A stretch of DNA of 39,854 nucleotides from an uncultured Rhodospirillaceae bacterium (GTDB lineage: Bacteria; Pseudomonadota; Alphaproteobacteria; Rhodospirillales; Magnetospirillaceae). The DNA is taken from assembly GCA_903941105.1 (NCBI GenBank), contig CAJANL010000314.1:1-39854 (forward strand), given 5' to 3'. Shown in pieces: positions 23,964-32,722 of this stretch. The notes under the pieces are model-generated. The model was not told the DNA's origin. It saw only the letters and a list, made by a program, of their open reading frames with translations, and did no database searches. Within the stretch, counting starts at the first letter, position 1, and every line of letters begins with the position of its first letter. Both the position numbers and the translations under genes were made by a program.

Positions 23964-24110
23964 CCGCATCTCGATGACGTCGACTCATCGGGATGCGGTT
24001 AGGCGCAAGGCGCCGCGCGGCTCGTGCCGCGGGAGCCAAGGGCTTCGGAGAAACCCGCCCGGCACTTGAGGGCTCCGGTGATCGATTGCGATCACCGGGA
24101 TGTGGTGTAA
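23964..24110 (+). repeat. 147-bp dispersed repeat, copy 2
   Basis: Second copy of the element at 19199-19345, same orientation, no indels. It begins two bases after the sigma-factor stop. Its opening hairpin reads CCGCATCTCGATGA / TCATCGGGATGCGG. The two differences from copy 1 in this arm leave a stem with a single G-T pair, as in copy 1. The closing hairpin CCGGTGATC / GATCACCGG is identical. It ends about 150 bases before the rplM promoter. Confidence 0.85.
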
Positions 24111-24264
24111 CGCCCGGACCGCCTTCTCGGCAGGAGCCACCTGTTGCCCCTTTCTGCCCCTCGGCATTCGCCACGATCGGCAAATCGAGGGATTCCGCCG
24201 CTTTCCAGGGCGGTATTCTGATACCGTTATATTAATTCGTTGATTTTTAACGGTTTTATTCTCA

Positions 24265-24292
24265 TTGACAGAGCGACGCCCTGTGGCATACT
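24265..24292 (+). promoter_or_regulatory. Promoter of rplM-rpsI
   Basis: A consensus TTGACA at 24265-24270 and CATACT at 24287-24292 are separated by 16 bases. An unusually AT-rich stretch upstream (24220-24260) could act as an UP element. The leader to the rplM ATG would be about 54 bases. This fits a strong growth-regulated ribosomal promoter. Confidence 0.78.
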
Positions 24293-24352
24293 CCGCGCCC
24301 TCGACGGAGCCGAGAGGGCTTGCCGTCGCCAACTGGTTTTGCAGCGGGTATC

Positions 24353-24811
24353 ATGAAGACCTACAGCGCCAAACCGTCCGAGGTTGAGAAGAAGTGGGTG
24401 GTGATCGACGCGGACGGCGTCGTTCTTGGCCGTTTGGCCAGCATCATCTCCATGCGGCTGCGCGGCAAGCATCTGCCGACCTTCACTCCGCACGTCGACA
24501 TGGGTGACAACGTCATCGTCGTCAATGCCGAGAAGGTCAAGCTGACCGGCAACAAACTGGCCGACAAGCGCTTCTATTGGCACACCGGCCACCCGGGCGG
24601 CATCAAGAGCCGTACCGCCGGCCAGTTGCTGAGCGGGCGCTATCCGACCCGCGTCATCGAGAAGGCGGTCGAGCGCATGATCACGCGCGGCCCGCTCGGA
24701 CGCCAGCAGATGAAGAATCTGCGCGTCTATGCCGGCCCCAGCCATCCGCATGAAGCCCAGCAGCCCGACTCGCTGGACGTCGGCGCCATGAACCCGAAGA
24801 ATAAGAGGTAA
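24353..24811 (+). CDS. rplM: 50S ribosomal protein L13
   Basis: An early-assembling protein of the large subunit. The 152-residue sequence has the family features [50 protein letters not shown] and GMNPKNKR-like ending (GAMNPKNKR). ATG 24353 ([15 protein letters not shown]) is the standard start, although the ribosome-binding site is weak. It is followed after four bases by rpsI, the usual bacterial L13-S9 operon. Confidence 0.98.
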   Translation: MKTYSAKPSEVEKKWVVIDADGVVLGRLASIISMRLRGKHLPTFTPHVDMGDNVIVVNAEKVKLTGNKLADKRFYWHTGHPGGIKSRTAGQLLSGRYPTRVIEKAVERMITRGPLGRQQMKNLRVYAGPSHPHEAQQPDSLDVGAMNPKNKR

Positions 24812-24815
24812 GCCC

Positions 24816-25286
24816 ATGGCCGATCTCTCCAGCCTGGCGGACCTCAAGACCGCCGCTCCGGCCCAGTCCCACCCCGTGCACGAGCGCAAGGTGGATCCGC
24901 AGGGCCGCTCCTACGCCACCGGCAAGCGCAAGAACGCCGTCGCCCGCGTGTGGGTCAAGCCCGGTTCGGGCAAGATCACCGTCAACGGCCGCGAAGTTCA
25001 GGTCTACTTCGCCCGCCCGGTGCTGCGCATGCTGATCAACCAGCCCTTCCAGACCGCCAAGGTCGAGGGCCAGTTCGACGTCAACTGCACCGTCGCCGGT
25101 GGCGGATTGTCGGGTCAGGCCGGCGCCCTGCGTCACGGCATCAGCCGCGCCCTGACCTTCTTCGATCCGGCCCTGCGCCCATCGCTGAAGGCCGGCGGCT
25201 TCCTCACCCGCGATCCGCGCGTGGTCGAGCGCAAGAAGTACGGCAAGCACAAGGCTCGCCGCAGCACCCAGTTCAGCAAGCGCTAA
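24816..25286 (+). CDS. rpsI: 30S ribosomal protein S9
   Basis: S9 reaches with its C-terminal tail to the P-site tRNA. The 156-residue product carries [39 protein letters not shown] and the tail [11 protein letters not shown]. Thirty or so extra N-terminal residues ([17 protein letters not shown]...) precede the conserved core; such extensions are usual in alphaproteobacteria. It is cotranscribed with rplM and followed by an intrinsic terminator. Confidence 0.98.
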   Translation: MADLSSLADLKTAAPAQSHPVHERKVDPQGRSYATGKRKNAVARVWVKPGSGKITVNGREVQVYFARPVLRMLINQPFQTAKVEGQFDVNCTVAGGGLSGQAGALRHGISRALTFFDPALRPSLKAGGFLTRDPRVVERKKYGKHKARRSTQFSKR

Positions 25287-25310
25287 TCGGCGCTTCTGCT
25301 CGAAACGGAG

Positions 25311-25339
25311 GGGCCGCCGGGAACACCGGCGGCCCTTTT
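25311..25339 (+). terminator. Intrinsic terminator of rplM-rpsI
   Basis: GGGCCGCCGG at 25311-25320 pairs perfectly with CCGGCGGCCC at 25326-25335 around GAACA, followed by TTTT. It begins about 25 bases after the rpsI stop. Confidence 0.92.
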
Positions 25340-25358
25340 CGCATTTGCGGAGATAACC

Positions 25359-25778
25359 ATGGCAACCATCTTCGTCGCCACCAGCAAGGGGCTGCAGGAC
25401 TGGGCCGGTGACGTCGGCCTGGGCAAGAGCATCTACAAGCTCGGCGTGATCGAGGACGGCACCCCCGAGGAGGCGCTGGCCGGGTTCGCCGGCCACTCCG
25501 ACTGGAAGGTCCTCAAGACCGAGCCGACCGAGGTCGCCGAGGAGGCCGCCTTCGAGCGCCTGGGGCGCAAGGAGAAGATGGCCGACCCCGCCTATTATCC
25601 CCGCCTGCGCGGCGCCCGCGGCATCTTCAAGGTCAGCCTGGTGGCGGTGGAGAACGCCATGCTGGTGGCCATCGCGCTGGACAACCGCGAGCCGCCCAAG
25701 AATTTCAAGGTCAAGCCGGTGGACGTCGCCGCCCACATGATCCGCAACGCGGTGGCAGCTACGCCAGCCGCCCCCTGA
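25359..25778 (+). CDS. 139-residue protein of unknown function
   Basis: A soluble-looking protein with an N-terminal beta strand ([15 protein letters not shown]), a central helical part rich in Glu and Ala, and a strand-helix end ([20 protein letters not shown], then [10 protein letters not shown]). It has no cysteines, signal peptide or membrane segment. The start follows GCGGAGAT. It lies just after the rpsI terminator and overlaps the convergent phosphatase gene by 20 bases at its 3' end. No family was recognised. Confidence 0.75.
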   Translation: MATIFVATSKGLQDWAGDVGLGKSIYKLGVIEDGTPEEALAGFAGHSDWKVLKTEPTEVAEEAAFERLGRKEKMADPAYYPRLRGARGIFKVSLVAVENAMLVAIALDNREPPKNFKVKPVDVAAHMIRNAVAATPAAP

Positions 25779-26232
25779 CATACTCCAGCAGCCCCTCGGC
25801 CCCCGCCTCGATGAGGTCGAGGACGATTTCGAAGCCGTCGGGGCCGCCGTAATAGGGGTCGGGCACATCCTGGAGGCCGCAGCCCGGCGCGAAGGACAGG
25901 AACAGGTGCAGGCGCGCCTCGTGCCCCGTTGGGCACAGCCGCGCCAGTTCGCGGTGGTGGCCGCGGTCCATGGCCAGGATGAGGTCGAATTCGTCGAAAT
26001 CGCTGCGCCGCACCTGACGGGCGGACTGGCCGTCGAGGCTGAAGCCGCGGCGGAGGGCGGTGGCGGCAGTGCGCCGGTCGGGCGGATCGCCCACGTGGTA
26101 GGCGGTGGTTCCGGCCGAATCCACCGTCACCAGCTCGGCCAGGCCGGCACGCTCCACCAGGACGCGGAACACGCCCTCGGCGGTGGGGGAGCGGCAGATA
26201 TTACCGGTACATACGAAGAGGATCTTGACCAT
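25759..26232 (-). CDS. Low-molecular-weight protein-tyrosine phosphatase
   Basis: A 157-residue cysteine phosphatase or arsenate-reductase-like fold. The P-loop is CTGNICRSP (C-X5-R-S) at the N-terminus, and the general-acid loop is DVPDPYYGGPDGFE with the usual DPYY. DSAGT, AMDRGHH and the length also match. Both DP and Tyr residues support true phosphotyrosine phosphatase activity rather than arsenate reduction. No tyrosine kinase or polysaccharide-export gene is adjacent, so the substrate is unknown. It is divergent from the sirtuin gene, with 79 bases between starts. Confidence 0.93.
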   Translation of the reverse strand: MVKILFVCTGNICRSPTAEGVFRVLVERAGLAELVTVDSAGTTAYHVGDPPDRRTAATALRRGFSLDGQSARQVRRSDFDEFDLILAMDRGHHRELARLCPTGHEARLHLFLSFAPGCGLQDVPDPYYGGPDGFEIVLDLIEAGAEGLLEYVRGRLA

Positions 26233-26311
26233 GTCTCACGGCATAGCCGCTTCTCATCACAGAGGCAAGCGGCTAGTGTACGGAAACTGGTTCACATAAG
26301 TTGAGAGTTTT

Positions 26312-27031
26312 ATGCAAAATGCCAACCTAAAGGGTAGTATCGTCATACTCACCGGGGCAGGTATTTCCCAGGAGTCGGGGCTCGACACCTTTCGCGATAC
26401 AAACGGCATATGGAATTCGGTGCGAATCGAGGATGTGGCGACCCCCGACGCCTTCCGCCGCGACCCGGCCCGGGTCCAGGCCTTCTACAATGCGCGGCGA
26501 CGGCAGCTGACCTCGGGCGCCATCCAACCCAACCCCGCCCATCTGGCACTGGCCCACCTGGAGCGCGAATGGAAGGGTCCGGTGACGGTGGTCACCCAGA
26601 ACGTCGATGACCTGCATGAACGGGCCGGCAGCGGCGGCCTGATCCACATGCACGGCGAATTGCTGAAGGTCCGCTGCATCCGTTGCCGCGATCCCTTCGC
26701 CTGGACCGACGACCTGACGACCGCCACGGCCTGCCCCGATTGCGGACTGGTGGGAACGCTGCGCCCGCACGTGGTGTGGTTCGATGAACTGCCGCTGCAG
26801 ATGGAGCGGATCTATCAGGAGCTGGAGGGCTGTGTCCTGTTCGTGTCCATCGGCACCTCGGGCAGCGTCCATCCGGCCGCCGGCTTCGTCCAGGCGGTGC
26901 GGCAATCTGGCCACGCCCGCACCGTCGAGCTCAATCTGGAGCCTTCCCAGGCGGCTTCGCTGTTCCATGAAGGACGCTATGGCCCGGCTTCCGACGTGGT
27001 ACCGGCCTTCGTCGCCGAACTCCTCGGCTAG
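26312..27031 (+). CDS. cobB: Sirtuin NAD-dependent protein deacylase
   Basis: Removes acyl groups from protein lysines using NAD+. The 239-residue protein has GAGISQESGLDTFRD, the TQNVDDLHERAG loop, the catalytic histidine of HMHGEL, four zinc cysteines (CIRC and CPDC) and GTSGSVHPAAGF. Tyr and Arg in AFYNARRRQL match the Tyr-X2-Arg pair that lets SIRT5-like (class III) sirtuins accept succinyl and malonyl groups. Desuccinylase as well as deacetylase activity is therefore likely. The ATG at 26312 lies after an AT-rich leader with GTTGAGAG. kup follows on the same strand. Confidence 0.94.
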   Translation: MQNANLKGSIVILTGAGISQESGLDTFRDTNGIWNSVRIEDVATPDAFRRDPARVQAFYNARRRQLTSGAIQPNPAHLALAHLEREWKGPVTVVTQNVDDLHERAGSGGLIHMHGELLKVRCIRCRDPFAWTDDLTTATACPDCGLVGTLRPHVVWFDELPLQMERIYQELEGCVLFVSIGTSGSVHPAAGFVQAVRQSGHARTVELNLEPSQAASLFHEGRYGPASDVVPAFVAELLG

Positions 27032-27099
27032 ACGCCGCTTGACTCTGCCGCCGGTATAGGTAGGCATATCCGTCGAAATTGAGGGGATGCCTGCGCCAT

Positions 27100-28998
27100 A
27101 TGGGTGCCACCATCGAAGACCTGCCTGCCACGCATAGCCGCAACGTGCCCGCCTTGATGCTGGCCGCCGTCGGTGTCGTCTTCGGCGACATCGGCACCAG
27201 CCCGCTTTATGCCATGAAGGAGACCTTTGCCGGGCCGCACCCCATGGCGCTGGACAAGCCGCATGTCTACGGCGTGCTGTCGCTGGTGTTCTGGTCGATC
27301 ATGGTGGTGGTCTCCATCAAATACGTCATCGTCATCATGCGGGCCGACAACCGCGGCGAGGGCGGCAGCCTGGCCCTGCTGGCCCTGGTGAGCCGCGCCG
27401 CCGAGGGCCGCCGCGGCCTGACCGCCATGGTGGGGGCGCTGGGCATCTTCGCCGCCGCCCTGTTCTATGGCGACAGCATGATCACCCCGGCCATCTCGGT
27501 GCTGTCGGCGGTGGAGGGCCTGCAGGTGGTGGCTCCCCAGCTGGAAGCCTACGTCGTGCCGCTGACCATGGTCATCCTGCTGGTGCTGTTCCTGATACAG
27601 CGCCACGGTACCGCCGCGGTGGGGGTGCTGTTCGGGCCGGTGATGCTGGTATGGTTCCTGGTTCTGGGGGTGCTGGGAGTCAAGAACATCGCCCTGGCGC
27701 CGCAGGTGCTGGTGGCCCTGTCCCCCCATTGGGCCCTCGCCTTCCTCTACAATGACGGACTTACCGGCTTCCTGGCGCTGGGCTCGGTGGTGCTGGCGGT
27801 GACCGGCGCCGAGGCGCTGTACGCCGACATGGGGCATTTCGGCCGCCTGCCCATCCGGCTGGCATGGTACCTGCTGGCACTGCCGGCGCTGTTGCTGAAC
27901 TATTTCGGCCAGGGCGCCCTGCTGCTGACCCGCCCCGACGCGCTGGAGAACCCGTTTTTCCGCCTTGCCCCCGACTGGGCCGGCATCCCCATGCTGATCC
28001 TGGCCACCGCGGCCACGGTGATCGCCAGCCAGGCGGTGATCTCGGGCGCCTTCTCGGTGACCCGCCAGGCCATCCAGTTAGGCTATCTGCCGCGCATGAC
28101 CATCGTGCACACCTCGGAGCGCGAGATCGGGCAGATCTACATCCCATTCCTCAACTGGACGCTGATGCTGTTCGTCATGGCCCTGGTGCTGGGCTTCCAG
28201 TCGTCGAGCAAGCTGGCCTCGGCCTATGGCACGGCGGTGACCGGTACCATGGTCATCGATTCGCTGCTGATCGCCATGGTGATGTTCCTGCTGTGGGGCT
28301 GGGGCCGGCGCCGGGTGTTCATCATGGTGGGCTGCTTCCTGGCGCTCGACCTCGCCTTCTTCCTGGCCAATTCCACCAAGATCCTGCACGGCGGCTGGTT
28401 CCCGCTGGCCATCGGCCTGGCGGTGTTCCTGATCCTGACCACCTGGAAGCGCGGCCGCGTCCTGCTGATGGCGCGCCTGCGCCACGATGCCCTGCCGGTG
28501 GAAGACTTCCTCGCCAGCCTGTCCGAGCGGGTGGTGCGGGTGCCCGGCACCGCCATGTTCCTCACCGGCACCGCCGAGGGCGTGCCGCTGGCCCTGTTGC
28601 ACAACCTGAAGCACAACAAGGTGATCCACGAGCGGGTGGTACTGTTGACGGTGATCGTCGACGAGGTGCCGTTCGTCAACCCCGACCGCCGCATCGAGGC
28701 CAGCCTGCTGGCCCCTGGCTTCCACCGGCTGGCGTTGCGTTACGGCTTCATGGAGGACCCCAACATCCCCAAGGCGCTGGCGCACGCCCGCAGCGACCAG
28801 TTGGGTTTCTTCTACGAGCCCATGTCCATCTCGTACTTCCTGTCGCGCGAGACGCTGATCCCCTCCAGCGCACCGGGGATGGCGCTGTGGCGCGAGCACA
28901 TGTTCGCCATCCTGTCGCGCATGGCCACCAGTGCCATGGACTTCTTTCACCTGCCCAGCAACCGCGTGGTGGAATTGGGCAGTCAGGTGGAGATTTAG
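27100..28998 (+). CDS. kup: Low-affinity potassium transporter Kup
   Basis: A proton-coupled K+ uptake protein of the KUP/HAK/KT family in the inner membrane. It begins with the signature [20 protein letters not shown], followed by about twelve membrane helices and a soluble C-terminal domain (from about residue 465) ending VELGSQVEI. The frame is open from TTG 27079, but ATG 27100 ([15 protein letters not shown]) is the usual start and gives 632 residues. GAGGGG at 27081-27086 is somewhat distant. No regulatory gene is attached. Confidence 0.95.
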   Translation: MGATIEDLPATHSRNVPALMLAAVGVVFGDIGTSPLYAMKETFAGPHPMALDKPHVYGVLSLVFWSIMVVVSIKYVIVIMRADNRGEGGSLALLALVSRAAEGRRGLTAMVGALGIFAAALFYGDSMITPAISVLSAVEGLQVVAPQLEAYVVPLTMVILLVLFLIQRHGTAAVGVLFGPVMLVWFLVLGVLGVKNIALAPQVLVALSPHWALAFLYNDGLTGFLALGSVVLAVTGAEALYADMGHFGRLPIRLAWYLLALPALLLNYFGQGALLLTRPDALENPFFRLAPDWAGIPMLILATAATVIASQAVISGAFSVTRQAIQLGYLPRMTIVHTSEREIGQIYIPFLNWTLMLFVMALVLGFQSSSKLASAYGTAVTGTMVIDSLLIAMVMFLLWGWGRRRVFIMVGCFLALDLAFFLANSTKILHGGWFPLAIGLAVFLILTTWKRGRVLLMARLRHDALPVEDFLASLSERVVRVPGTAMFLTGTAEGVPLALLHNLKHNKVIHERVVLLTVIVDEVPFVNPDRRIEASLLAPGFHRLALRYGFMEDPNIPKALAHARSDQLGFFYEPMSISYFLSRETLIPSSAPGMALWREHMFAILSRMATSAMDFFHLPSNRVVELGSQVEI

Positions 28999-29008
28999 CT
29001 CCGGCGAG

Positions 29009-29036
29009 CCATCCTTCGCGCCGTCCCGAAGGATGG
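29009..29036. terminator. Hairpin after kup
   Basis: CCATCCTTCG at 29009-29018 and CGAAGGATGG at 29027-29036 form a perfect 10-bp stem with an 8-nt loop. It begins 11 bases after the kup stop. A T-tract is missing (GTTGGTG follows), so termination may be partial, or the stem may stabilise the mRNA end. Confidence 0.5.
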
Positions 29037-29156
29037 GTTGGTGAGGATCACATCGGTTGGGCAGTGGTACAGCAGCGCGGACACAGCTCCAGGCCCTCGG
29101 ACGATCGTCGAGCGCGCCGGGTAAGTGTGCGGACTGGCTGTTATATTAGGGATGTT

Positions 29157-29231
29157 TGGCTGGGGCGCCAGGATTCGAACCTGGGAATGGCGGCACCAAA
29201 AGCCGCTGCCTTACCGCTTGGCGACGCCCCA
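29157..29231 (-). tRNA. tRNA-Gln (anticodon TTG)
   Basis: Read on the minus strand, TGGGGCG at the 5' end pairs with CGCCCCA, followed by discriminator G and an encoded CCA. The anticodon stem GCGGC/GCCGC encloses the loop TTTTGGT, giving TTG at positions 34-36, and the T arm contains GGTTCGAATCC. All stems close. A consensus-like promoter lies directly upstream. The 75-base gene is transcribed alone. Confidence 0.97.
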
Positions 29232-29245
29232 GCAGGCGGGACCGC

Positions 29246-29274
29246 ACAATAAGCGGTTCCGCGGGCCAATTCAA
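29246..29274 (-). promoter_or_regulatory. Promoter of tRNA-Gln
   Basis: On the minus strand TTGAAT (29269-29274) and TATTGT (29246-29251) are spaced by exactly 17 bases. Transcription would begin close to the tRNA 5' end at 29231. Confidence 0.7.
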
Positions 29275-29434
29275 CACTCAGGCCCTGATGCGGGCAAACC
29301 CCATTTAGTTGGTTCGTTGCGGAAGCCCGGAGAGACTCCCACCCCGCAGGGCTACGGCACTCGCTCATTCGTGTTGCCCGAGGCGGAAGTGAATAGATCA
29401 CCCCACATCATCGGCCTCGCCAATCCGCGATGAC

Positions 29435-29468
29435 TCAAAGAAAGAGACCGCCGGTATTGCGCCGGCGG
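29435..29468 (-). terminator. Terminator of the fliK-flgD-flgE operon
   Basis: On the minus strand CCGCCGG and CCGGCGG (29462-29468 with 29448-29454) form a perfect 7-bp stem with a 7-nt loop, followed by TCTCTTTCTTTG. It lies about 25 bases downstream of the flgE stop. Confidence 0.82.
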
Positions 29469-29493
29469 CCTCAAGTTTGCGCGTCGTTAGAGG

Positions 29494-31959
29494 TTACCGC
29501 TTAATCTGCACCAATTCGTCCAGCATCTGGTCGGCGGTGGTGATGATCTTGGCGGCGGCGGAGTAGGCCCGCTGGGTGACGATCATGGTGGTGAATTCCT
29601 CACCGATGTCGACGGTGGAGGCTTCCAGCGAGGCCGACTGGATCTGGCCGGAACCGGCTTGGCCCGCGACACGCAGGGTGTAGGTGCCGGAGACGTCGGT
29701 TTCGATCCAGGTGTTGCCGGTAAGGCTTTCCATGCCGTTGGAATTGGTGAAGGTGGCCACCGGGATCTGGAACACCGGGCGGCGCACGCCGTTGTCGAAC
29801 AGGGCGGTCACCACGCCGTCGGTGGAGACCGACACGCCCGAGAAGTTGCCGAACTTGGCACCGTTCTGGGTCAGGTAGGCAAGCTGGTAGTTGCCGCCCA
29901 ACTGGGTCATGCCGTCGGCCTGATTGGTGTTGCCGAGGAACCAGGAGATACGCTGGTCGGCACCGGTACCGTTGGGCACCGTGGTCATGCTCTGTGCGCC
30001 ATTGGCCCAGGCCACCGAGATCTTGTCGACGTTGATGGTCTGCGGCGTGCCATCGCCGTTGAAGATCATGGCGTCGTCGGTCTCGTTGATGGCTTCCAGG
30101 GTGAAGGTGTGGGTGGTGGCATCCACCGAGGGGATGGCCGAACTCCACTGATGCGTCGCGTACTGGGTGCAGCCGGTGTCCAGGTTGGAGAGGTCGAAAT
30201 CGATCTCGGGCCCGTTCAACTGCTGGATGATCTCCACCGAATTGCCGTTGGCGCGGAACAGCGGGATGGTGCTGCCCAGGTTGACCAGGTCGGAGGCGAG
30301 GTTGCCGTTGGTGCCCGAATCCCAGTTGCGCGGATTGCGGAGCGCCTTGGCCACCAGATCGGCGACCTCGGAACCGGTATCATAGGCGGCGGAGGTCAGG
30401 TCGATCATCACGTCGGCGGAACCGGACGCCGAACCATCGGTGGAGAATTCCACCTGCATGGAAACGCCGTTGACCGTCATGGTGAAGTACTTGCCGTCCA
30501 GAGCCAGCACGTCGGCGCGCGACGAGGCGGTGAAGTCCATGCGGGCCTGGCTGGCGTAGACTTCGTCGCTGCTGTTGTAGATGTTCATCACCGCGGCGCC
30601 GGTGGGCGGATTGATGCCGCGCTGGTCCTGATAGGGCGAGGTGTCGATGGCGATGTAGTCGGCCGCGGCCAGGGTCAGAACCGTGGTGGCGCCGGTGACC
30701 ACCGCCGACACCTTGTAGTAGCCGGTGTTGGCGCTGGTGCTGGTGCTGTTGGCCACATGGATGAAGTCACCGACGGCGTAGGAGGTCGACGTCTCGCCGA
30801 GGTCGAGCGCCTGGGTGGCGAGGGTGAAGGTCGGGGTGGCCGAGTAGGTGTGGGTGTTGCCGTCCTCGATGACGGTGACCGAGGTCGGCGCGGCGGTGGT
30901 GATGCCGACCGAGGTCGCAACGGTGGAGCCGATGACGTAGTCGCCATTGTTGGCGCTGGTGGTGGCGCCGCTGATGGTGACCACGGCTCCCGCCGGCACC
31001 AGGGTCGCAGCCACCGAGCCGGTGGTCACGGCGATGACGCCCGCGTCGGAGAAGAAGCCGACGGTGTCGTTGCCGTCGATGCCGGTGACGGTGGTCGTCG
31101 AGCCGGTGGCGGACCCGTAAAGCTTCATTGTCGGCGTCGCGTCGGCCGAGGTGTCGGTCAACGCCTTGGCCACCGAGTAGAAGTTGCTCTTGACCTCGAC
31201 GTTCCAGGTGTTGGCGTTGGTCTTGGTCCAGTCCGAGTTGAAGTTGTGGGTGTTGCCCAGGCTGTCATAAACCAGGACGCTGGTCTGGTGGTAGCCGGTC
31301 GAAGTGGTCGAAGCCGGATCATAGACGCTATCGCCAGACGGCAGGTTAGCGCCCATCTTGATCTGAGACGTCTGATCGGCAGTGCCGCCGATGGTCTTCA
31401 GATTGAGTGGCCGAACCTCTTCTGTGTTGATGATGTTCTGGTTGACGTAGTGCCATGTTCCATCGGTGTTCTTGTAGGCCTTCATGTAGGTGTTGCCGTC
31501 GATGTCGACCTCGGTCGGCTTGGCATCGGTGTTGTTGTTGGTGGGGGCCAGGGGCCAGCCCTGCATGAAGAAGCCCGACACGTTCTGCAGGTAGCCTTCC
31601 TTGTTCACCTTGAACGAGCCGGCGCGGGTATAGGCATACATGCCCGAGCCCGAAGCGGCCGGATCGGCGACGGTGTTGACCACGAACATGCCCGCGCCCG
31701 ACATGGCCACGTCGGTGGCCGAGCTGGTGGCCTGCAGCAGGCCTTGGGCGTCCACCGCCTGGCGCGGCCGGGACTGCACGCCGCCGGGCGAGTATTGGGT
31801 CAGCGACACCTGTTTGGTCACCAGGGTCTGGAAGTTCACCTTCGACCCCTTGTAGCCGATGGTGTTGACGTTCGAGATGTTGTCCGAGATCGCGCCCATC
31901 GCACTCGACTGCGAAGCGAGGCCCGACACGCCAGAGAACAGTGCACCGTACAAGCTCAT
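29494..31959 (-). CDS. flgE: Flagellar hook protein FlgE (enlarged)
   Basis: Forms the flexible hook joining rod and filament. The N-terminus has the rod-hook signature SLYGALFSGVSGLASQSSAM with NISNVNTIGYKGSK, and the C-terminus has the matching coiled segment (VTQRAYSAAAKIITTADQML, ending LVQIKR). At 821 residues it is about twice the enterobacterial length. The extra sequence is mainly a Thr/Val/Ser/Ala-rich outer-domain insertion at about residues 285-440. This insertion includes two similar modules, around SANNGDYVIGSTV and SANTGYYKVSAVV. It is the last gene of fliK-flgD-flgE and is followed by a terminator. Confidence 0.94.
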   Translation of the reverse strand: MSLYGALFSGVSGLASQSSAMGAISDNISNVNTIGYKGSKVNFQTLVTKQVSLTQYSPGGVQSRPRQAVDAQGLLQATSSATDVAMSGAGMFVVNTVADPAASGSGMYAYTRAGSFKVNKEGYLQNVSGFFMQGWPLAPTNNNTDAKPTEVDIDGNTYMKAYKNTDGTWHYVNQNIINTEEVRPLNLKTIGGTADQTSQIKMGANLPSGDSVYDPASTTSTGYHQTSVLVYDSLGNTHNFNSDWTKTNANTWNVEVKSNFYSVAKALTDTSADATPTMKLYGSATGSTTTVTGIDGNDTVGFFSDAGVIAVTTGSVAATLVPAGAVVTISGATTSANNGDYVIGSTVATSVGITTAAPTSVTVIEDGNTHTYSATPTFTLATQALDLGETSTSYAVGDFIHVANSTSTSANTGYYKVSAVVTGATTVLTLAAADYIAIDTSPYQDQRGINPPTGAAVMNIYNSSDEVYASQARMDFTASSRADVLALDGKYFTMTVNGVSMQVEFSTDGSASGSADVMIDLTSAAYDTGSEVADLVAKALRNPRNWDSGTNGNLASDLVNLGSTIPLFRANGNSVEIIQQLNGPEIDFDLSNLDTGCTQYATHQWSSAIPSVDATTHTFTLEAINETDDAMIFNGDGTPQTINVDKISVAWANGAQSMTTVPNGTGADQRISWFLGNTNQADGMTQLGGNYQLAYLTQNGAKFGNFSGVSVSTDGVVTALFDNGVRRPVFQIPVATFTNSNGMESLTGNTWIETDVSGTYTLRVAGQAGSGQIQSASLEASTVDIGEEFTTMIVTQRAYSAAAKIITTADQMLDELVQIKR

Positions 31960-31988
31960 GGTAACCTCCTACACGCCAGCGGCCCGGC

Positions 31989-32708
31989 CTAGTTGGCTTT
32001 CGCCAGGCTGGCGGTGTCGCGAATGGTCAAAATCTTGTCGAGAGTGGTGACGACGCCGCTCATGGCGAGCAGGGTGCCGCTGGTTTCGTCGGACGCCACG
32101 TCGGTGACGCGGCCCATGACGGTGACGGCCGAGTCCACTGCGGTACCGTCGGATTTGGCGGCGACGACCTCGACCGCGTACCGGCCGTCCGCCATGGTAT
32201 TGCCGTACTGGTCCTTGCCATCCCAGCTCATGTCGTGGCGGCCCTTGGTCATCTCGCCGTTGAGGCTGCGCACCATCTTGCCGTTGGAGTCGCGGATGAC
32301 GATGGCGGTGGCGTTGGCGTCCTCGCCCAGGGTGTAGCTGAAGCCGGCCCGGCCATCCTGCAGCGGCAGTTCGTTGCCCACCGTCTCGATGGTCTGGCCG
32401 AGATAGCCCAGCGCCGACGAGGTCTGGTTGAGCTTCTGGATCTTGATCAGCGATTCCAGGTTGGTGTTGGCCGAAATCTGCTGCTCGACCGAGGCGAACT
32501 GAACCAGCTGGTTGGTAAACTGGGTCGAGTCCATGGGCGACAGCGGATCCTGGTGCTTCAACTGGGTGGTCAGCATGGTCAGGAAGGTGTCGAAGTTGGC
32601 CGACAGCTTCTTGGTGGCCGATGCCGTCTTGCTGGTGTCGGTGGCGGCACCCAGCGCATTGGCCATGGTGTCGGTCTTGGCGGTGACGGCGGAAGCTCCG
32701 GTGGTCAT
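31989..32708 (-). CDS. flgD: Flagellar hook capping/assembly protein FlgD
   Basis: The scaffold that caps the growing hook and guides FlgE assembly, then leaves. The N-terminal FlgD region shows FDTFLTMLTTQLKHQDPLSP and STQFTNQLVQFASVEQQI, the classical signature. The Ig/Tudor-like C-terminal part contains FSYTLGEDANATAIVIRD, then MSWDGKDQYGNTMADGRYAV. Length 239 is normal. It sits 14 bases downstream of fliK and 29 bases upstream of flgE in one operon, a grouping typical of flagellar clusters. Confidence 0.95.
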   Translation of the reverse strand: MTTGASAVTAKTDTMANALGAATDTSKTASATKKLSANFDTFLTMLTTQLKHQDPLSPMDSTQFTNQLVQFASVEQQISANTNLESLIKIQKLNQTSSALGYLGQTIETVGNELPLQDGRAGFSYTLGEDANATAIVIRDSNGKMVRSLNGEMTKGRHDMSWDGKDQYGNTMADGRYAVEVVAAKSDGTAVDSAVTVMGRVTDVASDETSGTLLAMSGVVTTLDKILTIRDTASLAKAN

Positions 32709-32722
32709 GGCGATTCTCCCCG

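Noticed and set aside
29141..29401. 86-residue minus-strand frame spanning tRNA-Gln
   Set aside because: Part of it is the tRNA itself translated, a common false call.
29659..31992. 777-residue plus-strand frame opposite flgE
   Set aside because: Antisense of flgE, with Val/Gly/His/Asp-rich repeats that mirror its Thr/Ala codons.
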